A stretch of DNA of 64,000 bases, taken from the NCBI GenBank assembly GCA_023614405.1, contig CM042693.1:155450731-155514730 (forward strand). The letters are read 5' to 3'. This DNA is from Avena insularis (lineage: Eukaryota; Streptophyta; Magnoliopsida; Poales; Poaceae). The translations under genes were made by a program, and so were the position numbers. Positions 45,366-59,193 of the stretch are shown here, one piece after another (within the stretch, counting starts at the first letter, position 1; each line of letters opens with the position of its first letter). A model generated the notes under the pieces. That model saw only the letters and a list, made by a program, of their open reading frames with translations, did no database searches and was not told the DNA's origin.

Positions 45366-48054
45366 TTCTTCTTGCTTCTTGTGCCTAACTTAAAGGCGTT
45401 AAAGAAAAGTACTTGTTGGGAGATAACCCAAGAGTTTCCTTGAGTATTGGAAGTTATTACTTCAGTAATGACCTCTCCTTATCCTTTTTCTTTGCTTTTT
45501 GTGCCAAGAATGACCTCTAATGAGAGGGAAGTAAGATTTGGGGAGTTGCTGTGCCGAAACAGATTTCTGTCCTCCACCAAAAAAGTCGTGAGGAGGCTCC
45601 ATAACTCGGATTGAGCTCAAAATTTACGAATAAATCCCCCGGTATGTTAGATAACTTTAGTTAGTTCAACACTTTTTGATTTGAGCAACAGAAGATGTCC
45701 GAAAAAATCGGTTTCTACCTACTGATCTGTTTTGACAGGTTTCTGCCATTATTTGCATTTGCTTCTTATTGATTCCTTTTTGAGTTCTCTTCAGGTAAAT
45801 TGATCTTTTTGAAGGAGTTACTATAGTAGCTTGTGTTTTTAGTAAAAAGCCTTGTTGTTCCAAAGCTTTGCCAGTGGTCTAATATCTTTTGAATACACTA
45901 ATGTTGCTAATGAAGATTGTGTGAAGTTTTGTATGAAGGAAAAAATTAGGAGTAGAGAGAGAATGATGCAATGAGATGAAGAATGGACAAAAGCTCAAGC
46001 TTGGGGATGCCACCATGGTTTCACCCCAAGAAATATCCAAGAGGTACAAGCGCCAAAGCTTGGGGATGCCCAAGGCATCCCCTTCTTCATCAATAAAAAG
46101 CTCAGGTCTCTCCAGACACTTCGTTTTTATTGTTTCATGCACAGTTGTGTTGTTCTTGGAGCGTCTTAGTTTTTGTTTGCTTTGCTTAGTTTGTTTAGTT
46201 TTATTAATAAGTTTGGACCCCCGTTCTCGCTGTGTTGTTTTGCAAATAAGTTTGCTTGGTATTTAGAAAGGAGTAGTAAGTTCTTGCTTGGAGTGCAAGA
46301 GGAGCTTGCATTGACTATGATTAGACTTTAGCATGACATGCTAGGTGTTGTTTTGACCTTATGCTTAGTGATTATTGTTGTAGCATGTCTTGTTCCAAAC
46401 AATTGGGATTGCTTAGTGTGCCTTGAAGAAATTATGCGTTGTTTTAGCATGCAAAAGCTTAGTATTGTGGTATTCTCCTTTGATGCTTTGCTTGGGTTGA
46501 CTTGGCACATGCTTACACCATGTTATGACTATGACAAGTCACCATTAGACTCTATGATCATTTATTCCTTGACTTGTAGTACCACTCTTTGCTTTGATTA
46601 GTATGCTTTGTTGCACTGCATGATTTTGGCCATTATTGTTCTCTTAGTTGGTTGCTCCCAGTCTTTTGCTAGCCTCCACTTGTATGAGTAAGTTCTACTC
46701 ATGCTTCCAACTCCCAAGAAACCAAGTTATTCCAAAGTGTCCACTATAAATTCCTATGCATGGTGTGTTACACCATTCCAAGTATATTAATGTTTTCAAC
46801 TATCTTCCAATTAAAAACTATTTTGTTATGTGAAAACTTAGTGATTAAAGCCCCTAATAAACTTGAACCATTGTGACAACTTTGTTGTATATGCTTGCAC
46901 TTATAAGTTGGAATTAGCAGAACCGTGTTGTCACGGGAAAACGTTTTCAACATTGCACTTGTACCTTGTTGTACTCAGTTGATATCATGTTATTTTGTCT
47001 ATGGATGTCACCTATGTGAAATAAAGAGGGGACTTGTAAGTCCATGGAGTTTGTATCCTGTGTTAGAGAAACGTCTGGGCCGCTAGTCTAATCCATGCCT
47101 AATCATGGTGGAAACTTGCAGCATCACCATAGTGACATCTATGAAGCATTCTTCTTATAAAAAAAAGAGACACATTGAGAAAAGAGGAAAGAGAGAAAAA
47201 AACACCATATTCCCATGGTACATAAGAAGAATTGCTGAGATTCTCATTGTCCGTTTGCCTTGTCATTTTGGTTATGGGAAAGCTCCTGTACGATGTGCAA
47301 GGGGTACCCCGTTGGCAGTTCTCAATGATATGCAAATACTTACAATGGCAAGAACTTACCTGGACCCAAAGTTGAGTATGCATGAGGTGTGGCCCTCATA
47401 TGCAAGGGACTTGAGATTGCCAGCTTATACTTCATCAAGCATATATTGAAGCTTTGCCACTTTAACCTTAACCACTTCAAGATGCTTATGATAGGGGCAA
47501 TGAGGGCTGAAAGCTAACAAGTACCATAATTTTTGGAAGCTCTTTTTGAAACTTGTAATCCCTGTTTCCTTTACAAAAAGGCCTTTCTTCCACCACTATT
47601 GAGTGTCCACCTTCTACCTTTAGGCACCATTAAGAGAGCATAGTTGTCATTTTGTGTGCAGTGTTCCAAAGCTTATTAATTGATGCATATTGTGTTATTA
47701 CTTGTTCTTATGCTATTTGTTTCTAGTCACCCTTGTGAACTTTTCAGGTGTCCTATGTATCTATTTGCTACTCTATGAGGGACAAGCTGATTGCCACTAT
47801 GCTATGTTTTCTGCATATGAAACAAACAAACGATTTTCAATGCATGTTATTCATGATCTTTGTTTGTAGCTTGTCATGTTGCATGCATAGTTACTATGTC
47901 CTATTGTTAGAACTCCATCTTTCATGCACATGTTTAGAGTTCTTTGATCCTAGCTTTCAATGCTTGCAAATGGTTGGATCTTTATTGTGAGGGTGCATGT
48001 CACCTCAAAAATTATTCTGTTTGTCACTTACCTACTCGAGGACGAGCAGGAGTT
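45366..48054 (+). other. 3' noncoding region of the gag-pro Gypsy
   Basis: 2.7 kb without a credible coding frame; the longest frames (46338-46601, 47105-47449) carry no domain. It begins with CTTGTTGGGAGATAACCCAA, also found in reverse at about 31055-31075 of the other gag-pro element, and includes the shared block at 46905-47453. It has no counterpart of the 173-codon frame of the other element. Confidence 0.8.
46905..47453 (+). repeat. conserved noncoding block shared with the Gypsy at 26230-34662
   Basis: It aligns with the reverse complement of 28376-28880. It keeps CAACATTGCAC, GTTGATATCATG, GTGAAATAAAGAGG, CTGGGCCGCTAG and CAAGGGGTACCCCGTTGG in the same order and spacing, apart from a 60-base insertion near 47155-47215 containing an A-rich run. 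Confidence 0.85.
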
Positions 48055-48065
48055 AAGCTTGGGGA
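48055..48065 (+). other. polypurine tract of the gag-pro Gypsy
   Basis: AAGCTTGGGGA, three bases before the LTR's TGATACATTGG. Confidence 0.8.
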
Positions 48066-50533
48066 TGTTGATACATTGGAAACGTATCTATAATTTTTGA
48101 TGCTCCATGCTTGTTTTGTATCTACTTTGCTTTACTTGTCCACACTTTGAGGTGCTTTTTACATGTTTTATGGTACTAACCTATTAACAAGTTGCAACAG
48201 TGCCAGATGCCTGTTTTCTGCTGTTTTTGGTTTCAGAAAAGGTAGTAAAGAAATATACTTGGAATTGGACGGGACAAACGTCAAAGTCAATTACTTTCCG
48301 TGGGGACCAAAAAGTCCAGAGGAGAGCCGGAGGGGCCAGCCAGGTGGGCCAGACCCACCCCAGGCGCGGATGGGCCCCACCCCGCGCCTGGCTAGGGTTT
48401 GGTGGCCCTGGCTGCCGCCTCGGTCTCCCCCTTCGCCTATAAGAAGCCCCCGATGCAGAAACACTGAGTACCCGATCAAATATCCACGAAACCGTTTGTA
48501 GCCGCCGCCACCATTGTCCCTAGATCGGGGAGATCTGAAGTTCTTACCGGCACCCTGCCAGAGAGGAGATCATCCCGGAGGCCTTCTCTCCAGTATGATG
48601 CGTGAGTAGTTCCACCTTGGACTATGGGTCCATGTAGTAGCTAGATGGTTGTATCTCCTCCTTTGTGCTTTCATGTATAGATCTTGTGAGCTCCGTCCAT
48701 GATCAAGATCTAATCTATTTGTAATCATGCATGTTGTGTTTGCGGGGATCCGATGGATATTGAGATTATTATGTTGGTTTGATTAATGGTTTTGTCTTTA
48801 TGATTCTATCATGTCTGTGTTGTTTGTGATCTTGCATGCTCTCCGTTTGAAAGGATACAGATGTCGCCTAGAGGGGGGTGAATAGGCGATTAAAACTTTT
48901 CTGAGAGTGGCTCAACAAAGGCGGAATTAAACTAGCGTTTACTTTGTTAAGCACAAAACCTAGAACAATCTAGGGTTCACCTATGTGCACCAATAACTTA
49001 TGCTAAGCAAGACAAACAACTATGTGATAGCAAGATATATACTTCAAGCACGAAGGCTATCACAAAGTAAAGTGCATAAGTAAGAGCTCGGTTATAGAGA
49101 TAACCGAGGCACGCGGGGACGATGATATTTTACCGAGTTCCTCCCAACATGGAGTACGTCTCGTTTGGAGAGGGGGTGGTATCTAACCACCTATGCCACA
49201 AAAGGCCTCCCATATTCTTCGGTGAATCTCACCCAAACGGGATCGATCCACACTTCCACTATCGGTGCAGTTGTTGGTGGCAAACCGGAACCTCTCACAA
49301 GGTTGGGGCACTTCTCCACAACTTAATTGGAGGCTCCCAACAAACGCCACCAAGGCCACAACCTGCAACACCAACAAACCGTCTAGGGTTCCAAGAACCC
49401 AAGAGTAAAAATCTTCTCAACTTTTACTCACCAAATCCTCCAGGGAGAACTCAAACTGATGCACCAAATGCAATGGCAATAACACAAGTAGTGCTCAAAT
49501 CCTTCTCTCCCAAATTCCACCAAAGCTACAAAATCTTGTGGGGGAATAAGAGAGGAAGAAGAATGGAGTAAATCCACAAAAGACTCCAAGATCTAGATCC
49601 CAAGATGTTCCCCTCACTTAGAGGAGAGATGGATTGGTGGGATTGTAGATCTAGATCTCCTCTTTCAAATCCCTAAAGTATATGCAAGAATCAAGGGAGG
49701 GATTGAAGGGGGAGCAAGCTCAAGAGGGTCAAGAATGGAGGAGAAAGCCTGTAAAAACTTGGCTTGAACATTGGGAAAGAAGGGCCCTTTTTTATAGGCC
49801 CACAGATTTCTGACAGTTTTCTGCCCGTTGGGGAAAAGTTAGACCGGACACTCCGGTCTACACCGGAGATTCCGGCCCAACCTCCGTACTAGCCTCCGGA
49901 CCACCTATCAGACTATCCCAGGCTGAATTCTGGAGCCCCCTTTAGGGACTTGAGGGGACACTCCGGACCACACCGAAGACTCCGGTCCACGCAGACCGGA
50001 GACTCCGGTCTAGACCAAATAAGAGGCAAACTTCAAATGGCGATATCTAGAGTTTGGAAACTCCGATTGACCTGAAAACGATTTTGTTGGAAAGAGGACC
50101 AAAATATTGGATGCCACCAAGAGAGAACATTTCATGTATTATAATGTGAGATACCTCTCTTGGTGAGAAACCGGAAAACCTCAAAGATCAAAAACGCAAT
50201 ATGATATAAAGGGGAAATCCACTTTTGATGAACTAGGGCTTGTTATGAATATTACCACAAGCTCTAGAACCTCTCATGGATAAGATCCAAATAACAACCA
50301 AGAAAGGATGATGCTAAGTATGCAAAGGTTTGAGCTCTCTCTGAACGATATGATTGAGTTACTCACTTGAGAGCCCCTCTTGATAGTACGGTTATCTATC
50401 CTATAAACCGGTCTCCCACACACAACATGAGACCGGCAAAAGGAAAAACCTATCAAGATAATACCTTTGCCTTGAGCATTCCACTTGAGCTCGATGTAGA
50501 CGAACTTGACCTTCTCAAGATGGAACGCCTTTC

Positions 50534-52192
50534 TGTAGGGTTCGCAACATAGAAAACAAAAAAATTCCTATGATGGGAACAACTATGTACCAAGATCTAT
50601 CTACTAGATACAAGCAACGGGCGGATATACATCTGTAGAGAACATACCCTTGAAGACCAACAAAGCTTAACGAGTCCAAACTCGTGGTTGATGTAGACGA
50701 TCTCTTGTCGATCTCAAGATCGAGAGGAAGTCCTAGCGCCGCAAAACAGCAGCACATCCGTGCTCGCACACACGTACAAGACACCGAGCAACCTCCGCCT
50801 CCTCGCTCCAGCGATGCAGCGGAAGCACAACTCTTTCTTGCCGAATAGCCATCGGGAACATGTATCTCGCTAGTCCTAGACCATGGGGGATAAATACTAG
50901 AGGGGGAGAGAGATCCTTCACGAGGAGGTGTGAGTGAGAGAGAGGAGAGGGGTGCCTTTTATAGGAGAGAGGGGGGGCACCCAAGGGGCATGGCGCCCAG
51001 CCATGGGGCTTCCCCCACCTCTTCCTCATTCATGTGGGTGGACACTCTACTCACTCAAATGGCTTTCAATTTCCTCCACTCAAAAACCCACTCAAATTCC
51101 CATTAAATTTCCACCAAATTTAATGCAAACTCTTATTAAATAAAACTCCTTTTATTTATTCAGAATTTTGTCAATTACTTTAATGACAAACATTCACATA
51201 TAACCCCATGCTAGTATTTCATTTCACATGCAAAAACACTTTCTGCAATTTCACCCGAAAACCTGTTTCGGTATCTAGTGAAATAAATTCATGCGTTTGT
51301 TATTCTTTCTAACATGAAACTTTTCCTCCAATTGGATGTCAGTGTCCCTTAAGTGTGCCATCCTACGGTTTGCGAATAATGCGGACATGATCGAGACCCT
51401 TCTCCGATCAATAATCAAAAGCGGGACCTGGAGATCCATACTGACTCCCACACATTCAACAATGACTTTCCTGTGATCGTCAGAACCTTTTACGCTAGTA
51501 TCTTAATCCCTTTGTTTCACGATATATTACATGTCCGAGATTCAATCATCGGTATCTCCATACCTAGTTTGATATCGTTGCCAACATGCACTCTTTTCTC
51601 GTTCCCGTGATATAACATTCAAGTGATCAAATCACTTGCTTGCAAGCTAACTAATGTGATATCACCGAGAGGGCCCAGAGTATATATATCCGTCATCGGG
51701 ATGAACAAATTCCACTCTTGATCCATGATCCTCAACATAACACTTTAGTAGTGCTGAAACTATCTTTATAATCACCTAGTTATGGTGTGACGTTTGATGT
51801 CATCAAGAAACTCGTCCGGTGTTAGTGATTAACATGATCTCATGGTCTAAGGATTAGGATCACTTCATAAGTTGTTATAGAAATATAAACTCAATGACTT
51901 TGATCGTAATGCTATACTTCAGATGAATGTTCATCACATCATTACACTAATGTTGTGACCTCGTTATTAACAACATCCAATGTCCATGATCAGGAAACCT
52001 TGATCATCTTGTTAATTAACGAGCTAGTTTTATGAGAGAGGAATAACTAGGAACTTTCTGTTTGTTTATTAAACACACATGTATTAATGTTTCCGTATTA
52101 ATACAATTATAGCATGCAAAATAAACATTTATCATAAACAAGGAATACGATAATAACCACTTTATTATTGCCTCTCGGGCATATTCCCTTCA
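50534..52192 (-). repeat. 3' LTR of the second Copia (1659 bp)
   Basis: It matches 61096-62751 along its whole length. Bounds are TGTAGGGTTCGC at the left and CATATTCCCTTCA at the right. Confidence 0.95.
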
Positions 52193-52205
52193 GTCTCCCA
52201 CTTGC
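52193..52205 (-). other. polypurine tract of the second Copia
   Basis: The minus strand reads GCAAGTGGGAGAC, the same 13-mer as at 915-927. Confidence 0.85.
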
Positions 52206-53560
52206 ACTAGAGACAATAATCTAGTTTAGAAACTTTGTGTATTGAACACCTATGGCTTTCTGGTGTTCCATATACGCAACTGCAAGTGGTTAACATAATC
52301 TATGGATCTGACACTTTCAGGTCCGTGTGTATTTGCATGTCTTTGCATCTTCACGCATAACTCATTCTCCAATGAGATGGCATTGTATAAATTTGGTCTT
52401 TTGGTGAGACCTTTAGTTCCTTGGGGTTAAAACATGTCGATACTATTGTCATACAATATATCTCTAGTGTTAGCCCGTTGCGAACCACACCTTAGTTTGA
52501 TAACAAACTACTTGACACAAATTTCCTCCTTTGCTGCTACTATAGCAGTCATATACTTAGCCTCTTTGTTGTAGTATCCGTCACAATGTCTTAACTTTGG
52601 AATTCATACAAATCCATCATGGAATCTCCTTTCCATTACATTGTGCCACCCATAGTTTAAATTGAGATAAACTTAATTTGTATCTTGTGAAAAAACTAGT
52701 ATCAATGTAACGCTTTACAATGAACTATATGTAATTGTTTGTCACCTCTACAAATATATATTCTTAGTTCTTCTAGAAGATCATAAGAATATCCTCACTA
52801 TCGTCCAATGATCATTTTATGATTCATTCTGGTATATGCTCATAACACTTAGATCATAGGACATATCTGGGTGTACATGTCATGGTATGATTGATCAAAA
52901 CGTCCTTGTGATTTCACTCATCAAGTGTCAAAGCACTTGAATCTTGTTTCACTTATCAAGTGTCGATACACTTGAATCTTGATTCCATTATTTTCCATGC
53001 GACAAGAACCTTTTCTTGTCGTTTCTATATTGAACTCCTTCAATATCTCATATATGTACATTTGTCACAACCATATTAGCGTCACAGTCTATCCATTATA
53101 GACATTCATGCTAAATATTCGGGTTTTGCCTAAGTCTTTTATCGAAATGAAATTCTTAACCTTTGTCAATAAAAGATGCATCAGTTCCAATCAACAAGAT
53201 GTCCTCCACATAATGTATTAGAAATATGTCTCAGCGCTCCCACTTAATTTCTTGCAAATGCAAGCATCTTCATCATCTCCTGATGAAAACTCCTTTTCAT
53301 CACGGTGAAGATTCCAACTCCGCGATGCTTACTTCACCCATTGAAGTTTGCATGCCCTTTTAGCATCCTTTGAATTAAAAAACCTTTGGACCATGTCATG
53401 TAAACATCCTAGGTAAACATTCTATTAGAAGAACTTTGTTTTGTTTATTCATCTACCATATACCAAATTATATGTAGTGGTTGCTACTTTAATCCGTCCA
53501 GACTAAATATTGCTATGAAAGATCAAATCTTGTCATAGTCAACTCCTTGAACATTGTCAT
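52206..53560 (-). pseudogene. pol: Copia RNase H and reverse transcriptase relics
   Basis: No long open frame remains; similarity to the Angela-type pol is visible in pieces. The catalytic box on the minus strand at 53201-53212 encodes Tyr-Val-Glu-Asp followed by ILLIGTD. The first Asp of YVDD has thus become Glu. Many stops and small indels. Confidence 0.75.
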
Positions 53561-55190
53561 AAAATACTTTATGACATGTCGACTATTTCATAGATGTGAA
53601 ACATCCATGTCTGTTTCTTTATAGATCCAAATACGACCGATAGGTTTTTACACCTTTCTGGAGGGTCTTCCAAGTTCAAAACTTGATTTCTCGTGTATGG
53701 AACTATCACAGATTTTATGGCTTCAAGCAATTTGACGGAGTCAGGGCCCATCATCGCTTCTTTGCATGTAGTCGGTTCATCATTGTCAAACAATAATGAT
53801 TTACTCTCAAATCTCAACATTTGATTGTTTATCCGACCTACTTGGTTCAATAGGAACTTAGACCTCTGTGACCGCAACCTTTGAGGCACGTGAGCCATGA
53901 GCATTCTGGCTGCCTCCAAAACATTTCCGGCGCTGCGCAACTCAGCACATATAGCTAAGGTTCGTTAACCTTATCTATTGTCCTCCACTTAAATTTTTGC
54001 GAAAAAATCCTTTTTCAAGAAACTTCACATTTCAAGCGACAAACCCTTTTGTCCTTGGTGTTATGGAGGAATAACCAATTGTTATTCGAAATAACCTACA
54101 AAGACATGCTCATCCGACTTTGGTTGTAAACATCTTACTTATGTTTAGCATACCAAAATTTAAGAAATGACAACTTGGGTTTTACCCCACAACATAACTC
54201 ATATGGTGTCATTTCAACGGATCAAGATGGATCTCTTTTCGGTATAAAAGTGGTAGTCTCTAAAGCTTTAATCTTTTAAAACATAATGGCAGTTTTATAA
54301 ATAACACCTTTGATCCAACCATGTCAAACAAGGTTTCATTACAAATCTCAAACACTCCATACTCCTATGGTGTTTTGGGAGATGTAAATCTAGGTGTTTT
54401 GCTAAACTTGCAACTCAAATAAATCCCTTTATGATAAATCATAATTCATTTATTTTTCTTGTTACACTTGTAACTCAAATAAATCCCTTTATGATCAAAT
54501 CATAAATCATTTATTTTCTTGTTACAATGATTTTCCACTTCATCTTGAAAGTCTTTGAAACGTTTTTCAAATATTTCATACTTCTTTCTCATTAAGTGAA
54601 CATTCACTCAAATTTCTGGAGAAAGCATATGAACTTGAAATCCATCGTTTACGACTCTACATAATGGACTACATACATCGATATGTATAAATTCCAATAA
54701 TTTAGCCGTTCGTTCTTCTTTGGCCTTTGAATGAAGTTTTAATTATCCCGAGGAAAGTCTCACAAGCATAATTTGATCGAATCAAAGACTCCAAAAAATC
54801 CATGAAAATGGAGTTTCTTCATGTTTTCTTTCCAATATAATTTAAACGGCGATGTCACTTTGTAATTGATCTTCCAATCATTTCTCTTGCGACATTTTAG
54901 CATTAGGTTTTCTGGATGTGATTTCTCCAACTAGATTTGTGAATCATCCATCTTATATGGAATACGGTAATTATTTGAACAACCTTTGTTCTCATAATAC
55001 CTGATTTAAATAACAATTATTAAAACAAATCTTGAAGTCAAGCTTTGATGTCAACAAGAAATACAAATAACGGTTTGTTTGTTTTCGATGAACATCATCA
55101 CATATTCTTTTGCTAGTTACTTAGGCCATTGTGGTTTATGAATTGCGTCGTTCCGTATGAAATTTCATACCAACCAATTCGGTATCCAAT
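53561..55190 (-). pseudogene. pol: Copia integrase C-terminus and core relics
   Basis: 53569-53940 is open for 123 codons and matches the linker between integrase and RT (DNDEPTTCKEAMMGPDSVKL, then NLEDPPERCK). 53950-55100 aligns piecewise with the integrase core of the Angela-type element, including the counterpart of the HIV-like pre-integrase segment near 54730-54830 (ending in ATG-rich AAGAAACTCC on the minus strand), but with many frame changes. 54400-54530 contains a duplicated stretch of about 60 bases (AACTTGCAACTCAAATAAAT near 54407 repeats near 54465). Confidence 0.7.
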
Positions 55191-55195
55191 ACCCA
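55191..55195. repeat. target duplication ACCCA, left copy
   Basis: Identical to 59194-59198 on the far side of the solo LTR. Confidence 0.95.
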
Positions 55196-58100
55196 TGTAA
55201 CACCCTCGCCTGATAAGGCTGAGTTCATGTGTATAGTGCCAATCCCTGGATCGGTTCACTGGCACACACAGTACAAAATGATACCAAATATAACTGTTCA
55301 TCATAAATACAATGAATATGATCTAGAATTTATATTATTTATTCAAGTACACAGCGGAAAACGAATACAAGGTAGATCTCCATCCTCCAAATGTGCCACA
55401 GGCGAACAATTATTGAGTGGAGTCTCGCGACCTATAAACGATCACTCAGATACGATACAACCTGCAACATGAAACATTGCAGCCACGAATGGTCAATACA
55501 TTGAATGTATGGCAAGTAGGCTAAAGTGGTTAATAACAGATCTATCAACTACATGCTTATTTGGCCAAGTGGAGTTCAGGCTCATTTGCATAAAGCAACA
55601 GTTTTATCCTAACATTTGTAACAAAGTAGTTTTCCAATATGATAAATAGGACACTCTGGTTCACTCCCAGGTGCTCCTACCCAATTATGTTCACCCAACA
55701 AGTTTTAAGTAATTAAGAAATAAGGATGAGTGAGAAATATCATAGCATCAGTATCAGGTCGCTCAAATTGTCCATAATCGGGGACACGGCTAATCGATTA
55801 GTTTATACACCCTGCAGGGGTTAGTACACTTTACCCATGTGACTTGGCCAGCCCAACTCGTACCACCACTCTCATATTGGGTGATGATAGGGAGAAGTCC
55901 AAGAAGGAACCATTCGGGAAGTAGCTCCCCAATCCCGACGCGCACCGGTCCAACCTACACTATCTACATCTCTGGATACGCGGGTTCGAGTTACCACAAC
56001 CTACTGAGTTCAGCCAACCGCCCATTTCATTATTGGCACATGGTTGCACCAAACGAAGCTTCAAACAAAGAAACCAATCATTTCTCAGTGTCATGGGTGC
56101 CTTTCCGCAATGATACCACCAAAAATTATCAATCCCATCACACCCAGGAGATTCATTGATTAAGTTGTTTTAGTTTTCGCAAACTAACACATTTAGAATC
56201 AACATTAGTGATGTAACCCAGCCCTCGTTCATCATAGCATGGATAAGCACATCTACCAATGGTGGTTCATCTACAGGAAAACCCTATCACATAATAGGAC
56301 ATAGCATAGCATATACACATCAATTCCTACAGATGCAATTCTACAAAAGCATCTACAATGCATAGGAAAACAATAGGACATTTATGACCAAGATAGCATC
56401 ACTTGCCCTTGATGTAGATGTAGTCAATTAGATAATCCTCACAATTCTCATAGATATAATGGTTGCTCTTGTCATAACCACAATACTTGCAATCATAGTA
56501 GTTTCAATCACAGTAGTTGCACTCCTCGCAATCTAACGTTTGAAGCAAACACAACAAACACCATTCAAAACATTGTAAACATACAACAGTGCAACATTAC
56601 AAGAAAACAATGATGAACAGATGCATGCATGACGATTTAATGAGTCACAATGGTTGCATTTAGTGTTCTGAACATAGTTAGATTACATGATGCATGTGGA
56701 AAGTCATTTAATGCACTAAAGCTTTTATTACTAAAGTTGTATCGATTTAATATGGTGTATACCACTTTAATTGAACTAAATATGTTTATGTCGTATTAAA
56801 TTGTGAACTATATGCTACTGGATAGAGGTAATGCAATTTAGAGACAGTGGAAATTTGAATCACCTAAAAAGGAGTTATAGATATTTTCCTATGATTAAAA
56901 CACTATTTCAATGAGTTTAAATATTTCTGTATGAATTTCTGTTTTAATAGTACCAAAAAATTTGTCATGCAATTTCTCTGTATAGATATTGTCAATACAA
57001 AACCTTAGCACTTGGATTCACCCTAATCGGAGTTATAGATCTTTTTGTATGATTTAAATAGTGTTTAATGGGTTTTAAATGATTCATATAGTTTCTGTTG
57101 TCTAAAAATCAAACTAAAATTATATCTGTAATCTCCACGGAATTGTGATTTCAGGGACATATTATTTGTAATTTTCTGAATAGTATTTATTTTCTTATGA
57201 ATTTATTACTCTAAATAGGCCATTAAACCATTTAAATCTTCACGGCAAACCTTACAGTAAAATGCTGAACTAATTGCATATTGATGATCTACATGGAACC
57301 AGCTTTCCATCGGTATATCATTTATATTTTTGTGACAAGCAATTAATTTACTATGAATTTAATGATTTATAAATCCATTAAAACTAATTAAATTGCTACG
57401 GGTTAAATAATATGCAAAGGCTAGATCCAACCAGATATTATTAAAGTACATTACAGTAGCTTCAATTTTATATATTATTCATATTTTTTGGAGTTACAGA
57501 TAATTTCTTATGAATTTATTAACCTAAAAGATTATTAAAACTAATTAAATTACTGCAGTAACCACGTACAGTAAAAGTTGGATCTATTCTGATAAGATGA
57601 TTCTACGTAAAATTATCTTCAATTTGATATATTATATGCAATTTTTGGACGTGGTATGAATTTCTAATGAATTTTACAAGTTAGATCTATAATATGCAAT
57701 TTTAAATTCGAACGGAATATTCCAGGGAATATTCCGCTGACTGGACAGGTTGACTTTGCATGCTGACTGGGACTAGATGTTGACCTGACATTGACGTGGC
57801 GTTGATGAGGAAGCTGACCGGGTTGACGACATGTCACGCACCGGTTTGATTGGATCTCGACCGTCTGGATAGGATCCGGTGGCTAGAAGAAGAGATTGAC
57901 CCGATTTTGGCTCAGAATAGACAAGAAACAGATCTGTGTTAGAGAGACAAATCCGTAGGTCAAATTTTAAAACTTAGAACACGAAAGTTGTGGGGAATCA
58001 TTATTCCTACCTTCTCACCAAAGGAATTTGGATTTGAAAAAACGAGCGCGAGTACATCTTGGATTTACACCGTAAAATCTGAAATATTGCGATACGAAAT

Positions 58101-59193
58101 TCTCCGGCTGTGGTGGATAAAAAGAGGTGAGGTTTGTCAGGATTGAAAGATTTCGATGATTCCTACAACTTTCGGTTTTTTGACCGAAGGCAAACGACGA
58201 AGTCTAGATGGGTTAAAAAGCGAAATAAGATTCGGGCATGTGTAGATTCGGGATTTTGAGAAGGGAAACTCGTACAGTTGTGGCTCGACGAGATTATATG
58301 GAGGTTTTGGACGGTGTAGAGATAGGCCTTGGAGTAGGGAACAAGTAGAAACAAACGGAAGTCGATTCGGAGTTGTAGATAAAAAGTTATAAGAATTTGA
58401 GTAGAGATAGGTCTAGAAAACAGATTTTTGCACGGATTTTAAAGCAAACTTGGGCAGGTAGGTACGTTCCTGGCTGGTCGGTCGGGTCGGTCCGGGTGGG
58501 CCAGCCCGTTTAGTTTTTTTTTACTTGTTTCCCTCATATCTTTTGCATACGAACTCGAAATGACATGATTCTTGTTTCTAAAATTTTCTAAAATTGAATA
58601 GATCATTGTAGGATCAAATTTGTAATCTTTTTACTAGTTTGGAAGTAGTGGATTTATAAATCCTTGTATATTTTATTTTATTTATATCTTTATTTGTTTG
58701 TATTTATTCCATAACTTTTTCATACTAGCTCCAAATGAGCTCAATTTTGTTTTGTAAAATTTTGTAGTATTAATTGGATCTCTTTAGGCTATAATTATCA
58801 ATAATTTATGCCTTAACAACAATGGGTTTTATAAAGTCAATTTAATTACCCTTAGGAACATTTGGGCGAATCAACTATAGGATTTAGATACCAGTATTTG
58901 GATTTAGTTTGTGAGAACTTTGCATGGATGTAATGAAGTGCTTATGAATGCTTCATGATTATCATTTTTAAATCTTGCACACCAATTCTACAATCCATAA
59001 TCAACCCATGCCCTTTTGCCTATATGGCTACTTAGGTCATAACAAAAGAATATAAGATTTTGAATTCAAGGTTGAGAGGATTTTCTATTCAAAAAGTTTC
59101 TTCTCTTTGAGAATTTTCAACATAGTCAAACAATCAATCAAACTTATTTATTTATTTCACATTCCAAAATTAGGAGAATTTTGGGATGTGACA
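55196..59193 (-). mobile_element. solo LTR (3998 bp) inside the second Copia
   Basis: The minus strand starts TGTCACATCCCAAAATTCTC at 59193 and ends CAGGCGAGGGTGTTACA at 55196. ACCCA flanks both sides exactly. It belongs to the family of 8792-12468 and 24109-35406: same termini, and 55400-55560 resembles 24330-24460. The proximal 1.5 kb (57700-59193) is AT-rich with a GC-richer block at 57730-57900. No internal coding sequence. Confidence 0.93.

Noticed and set aside
49122..49571. 149-codon plus-strand frame in the solo LTR
   Set aside because: It runs against the LTR's own direction, has no known domain and is not kept in the related copy at 13488-14362.
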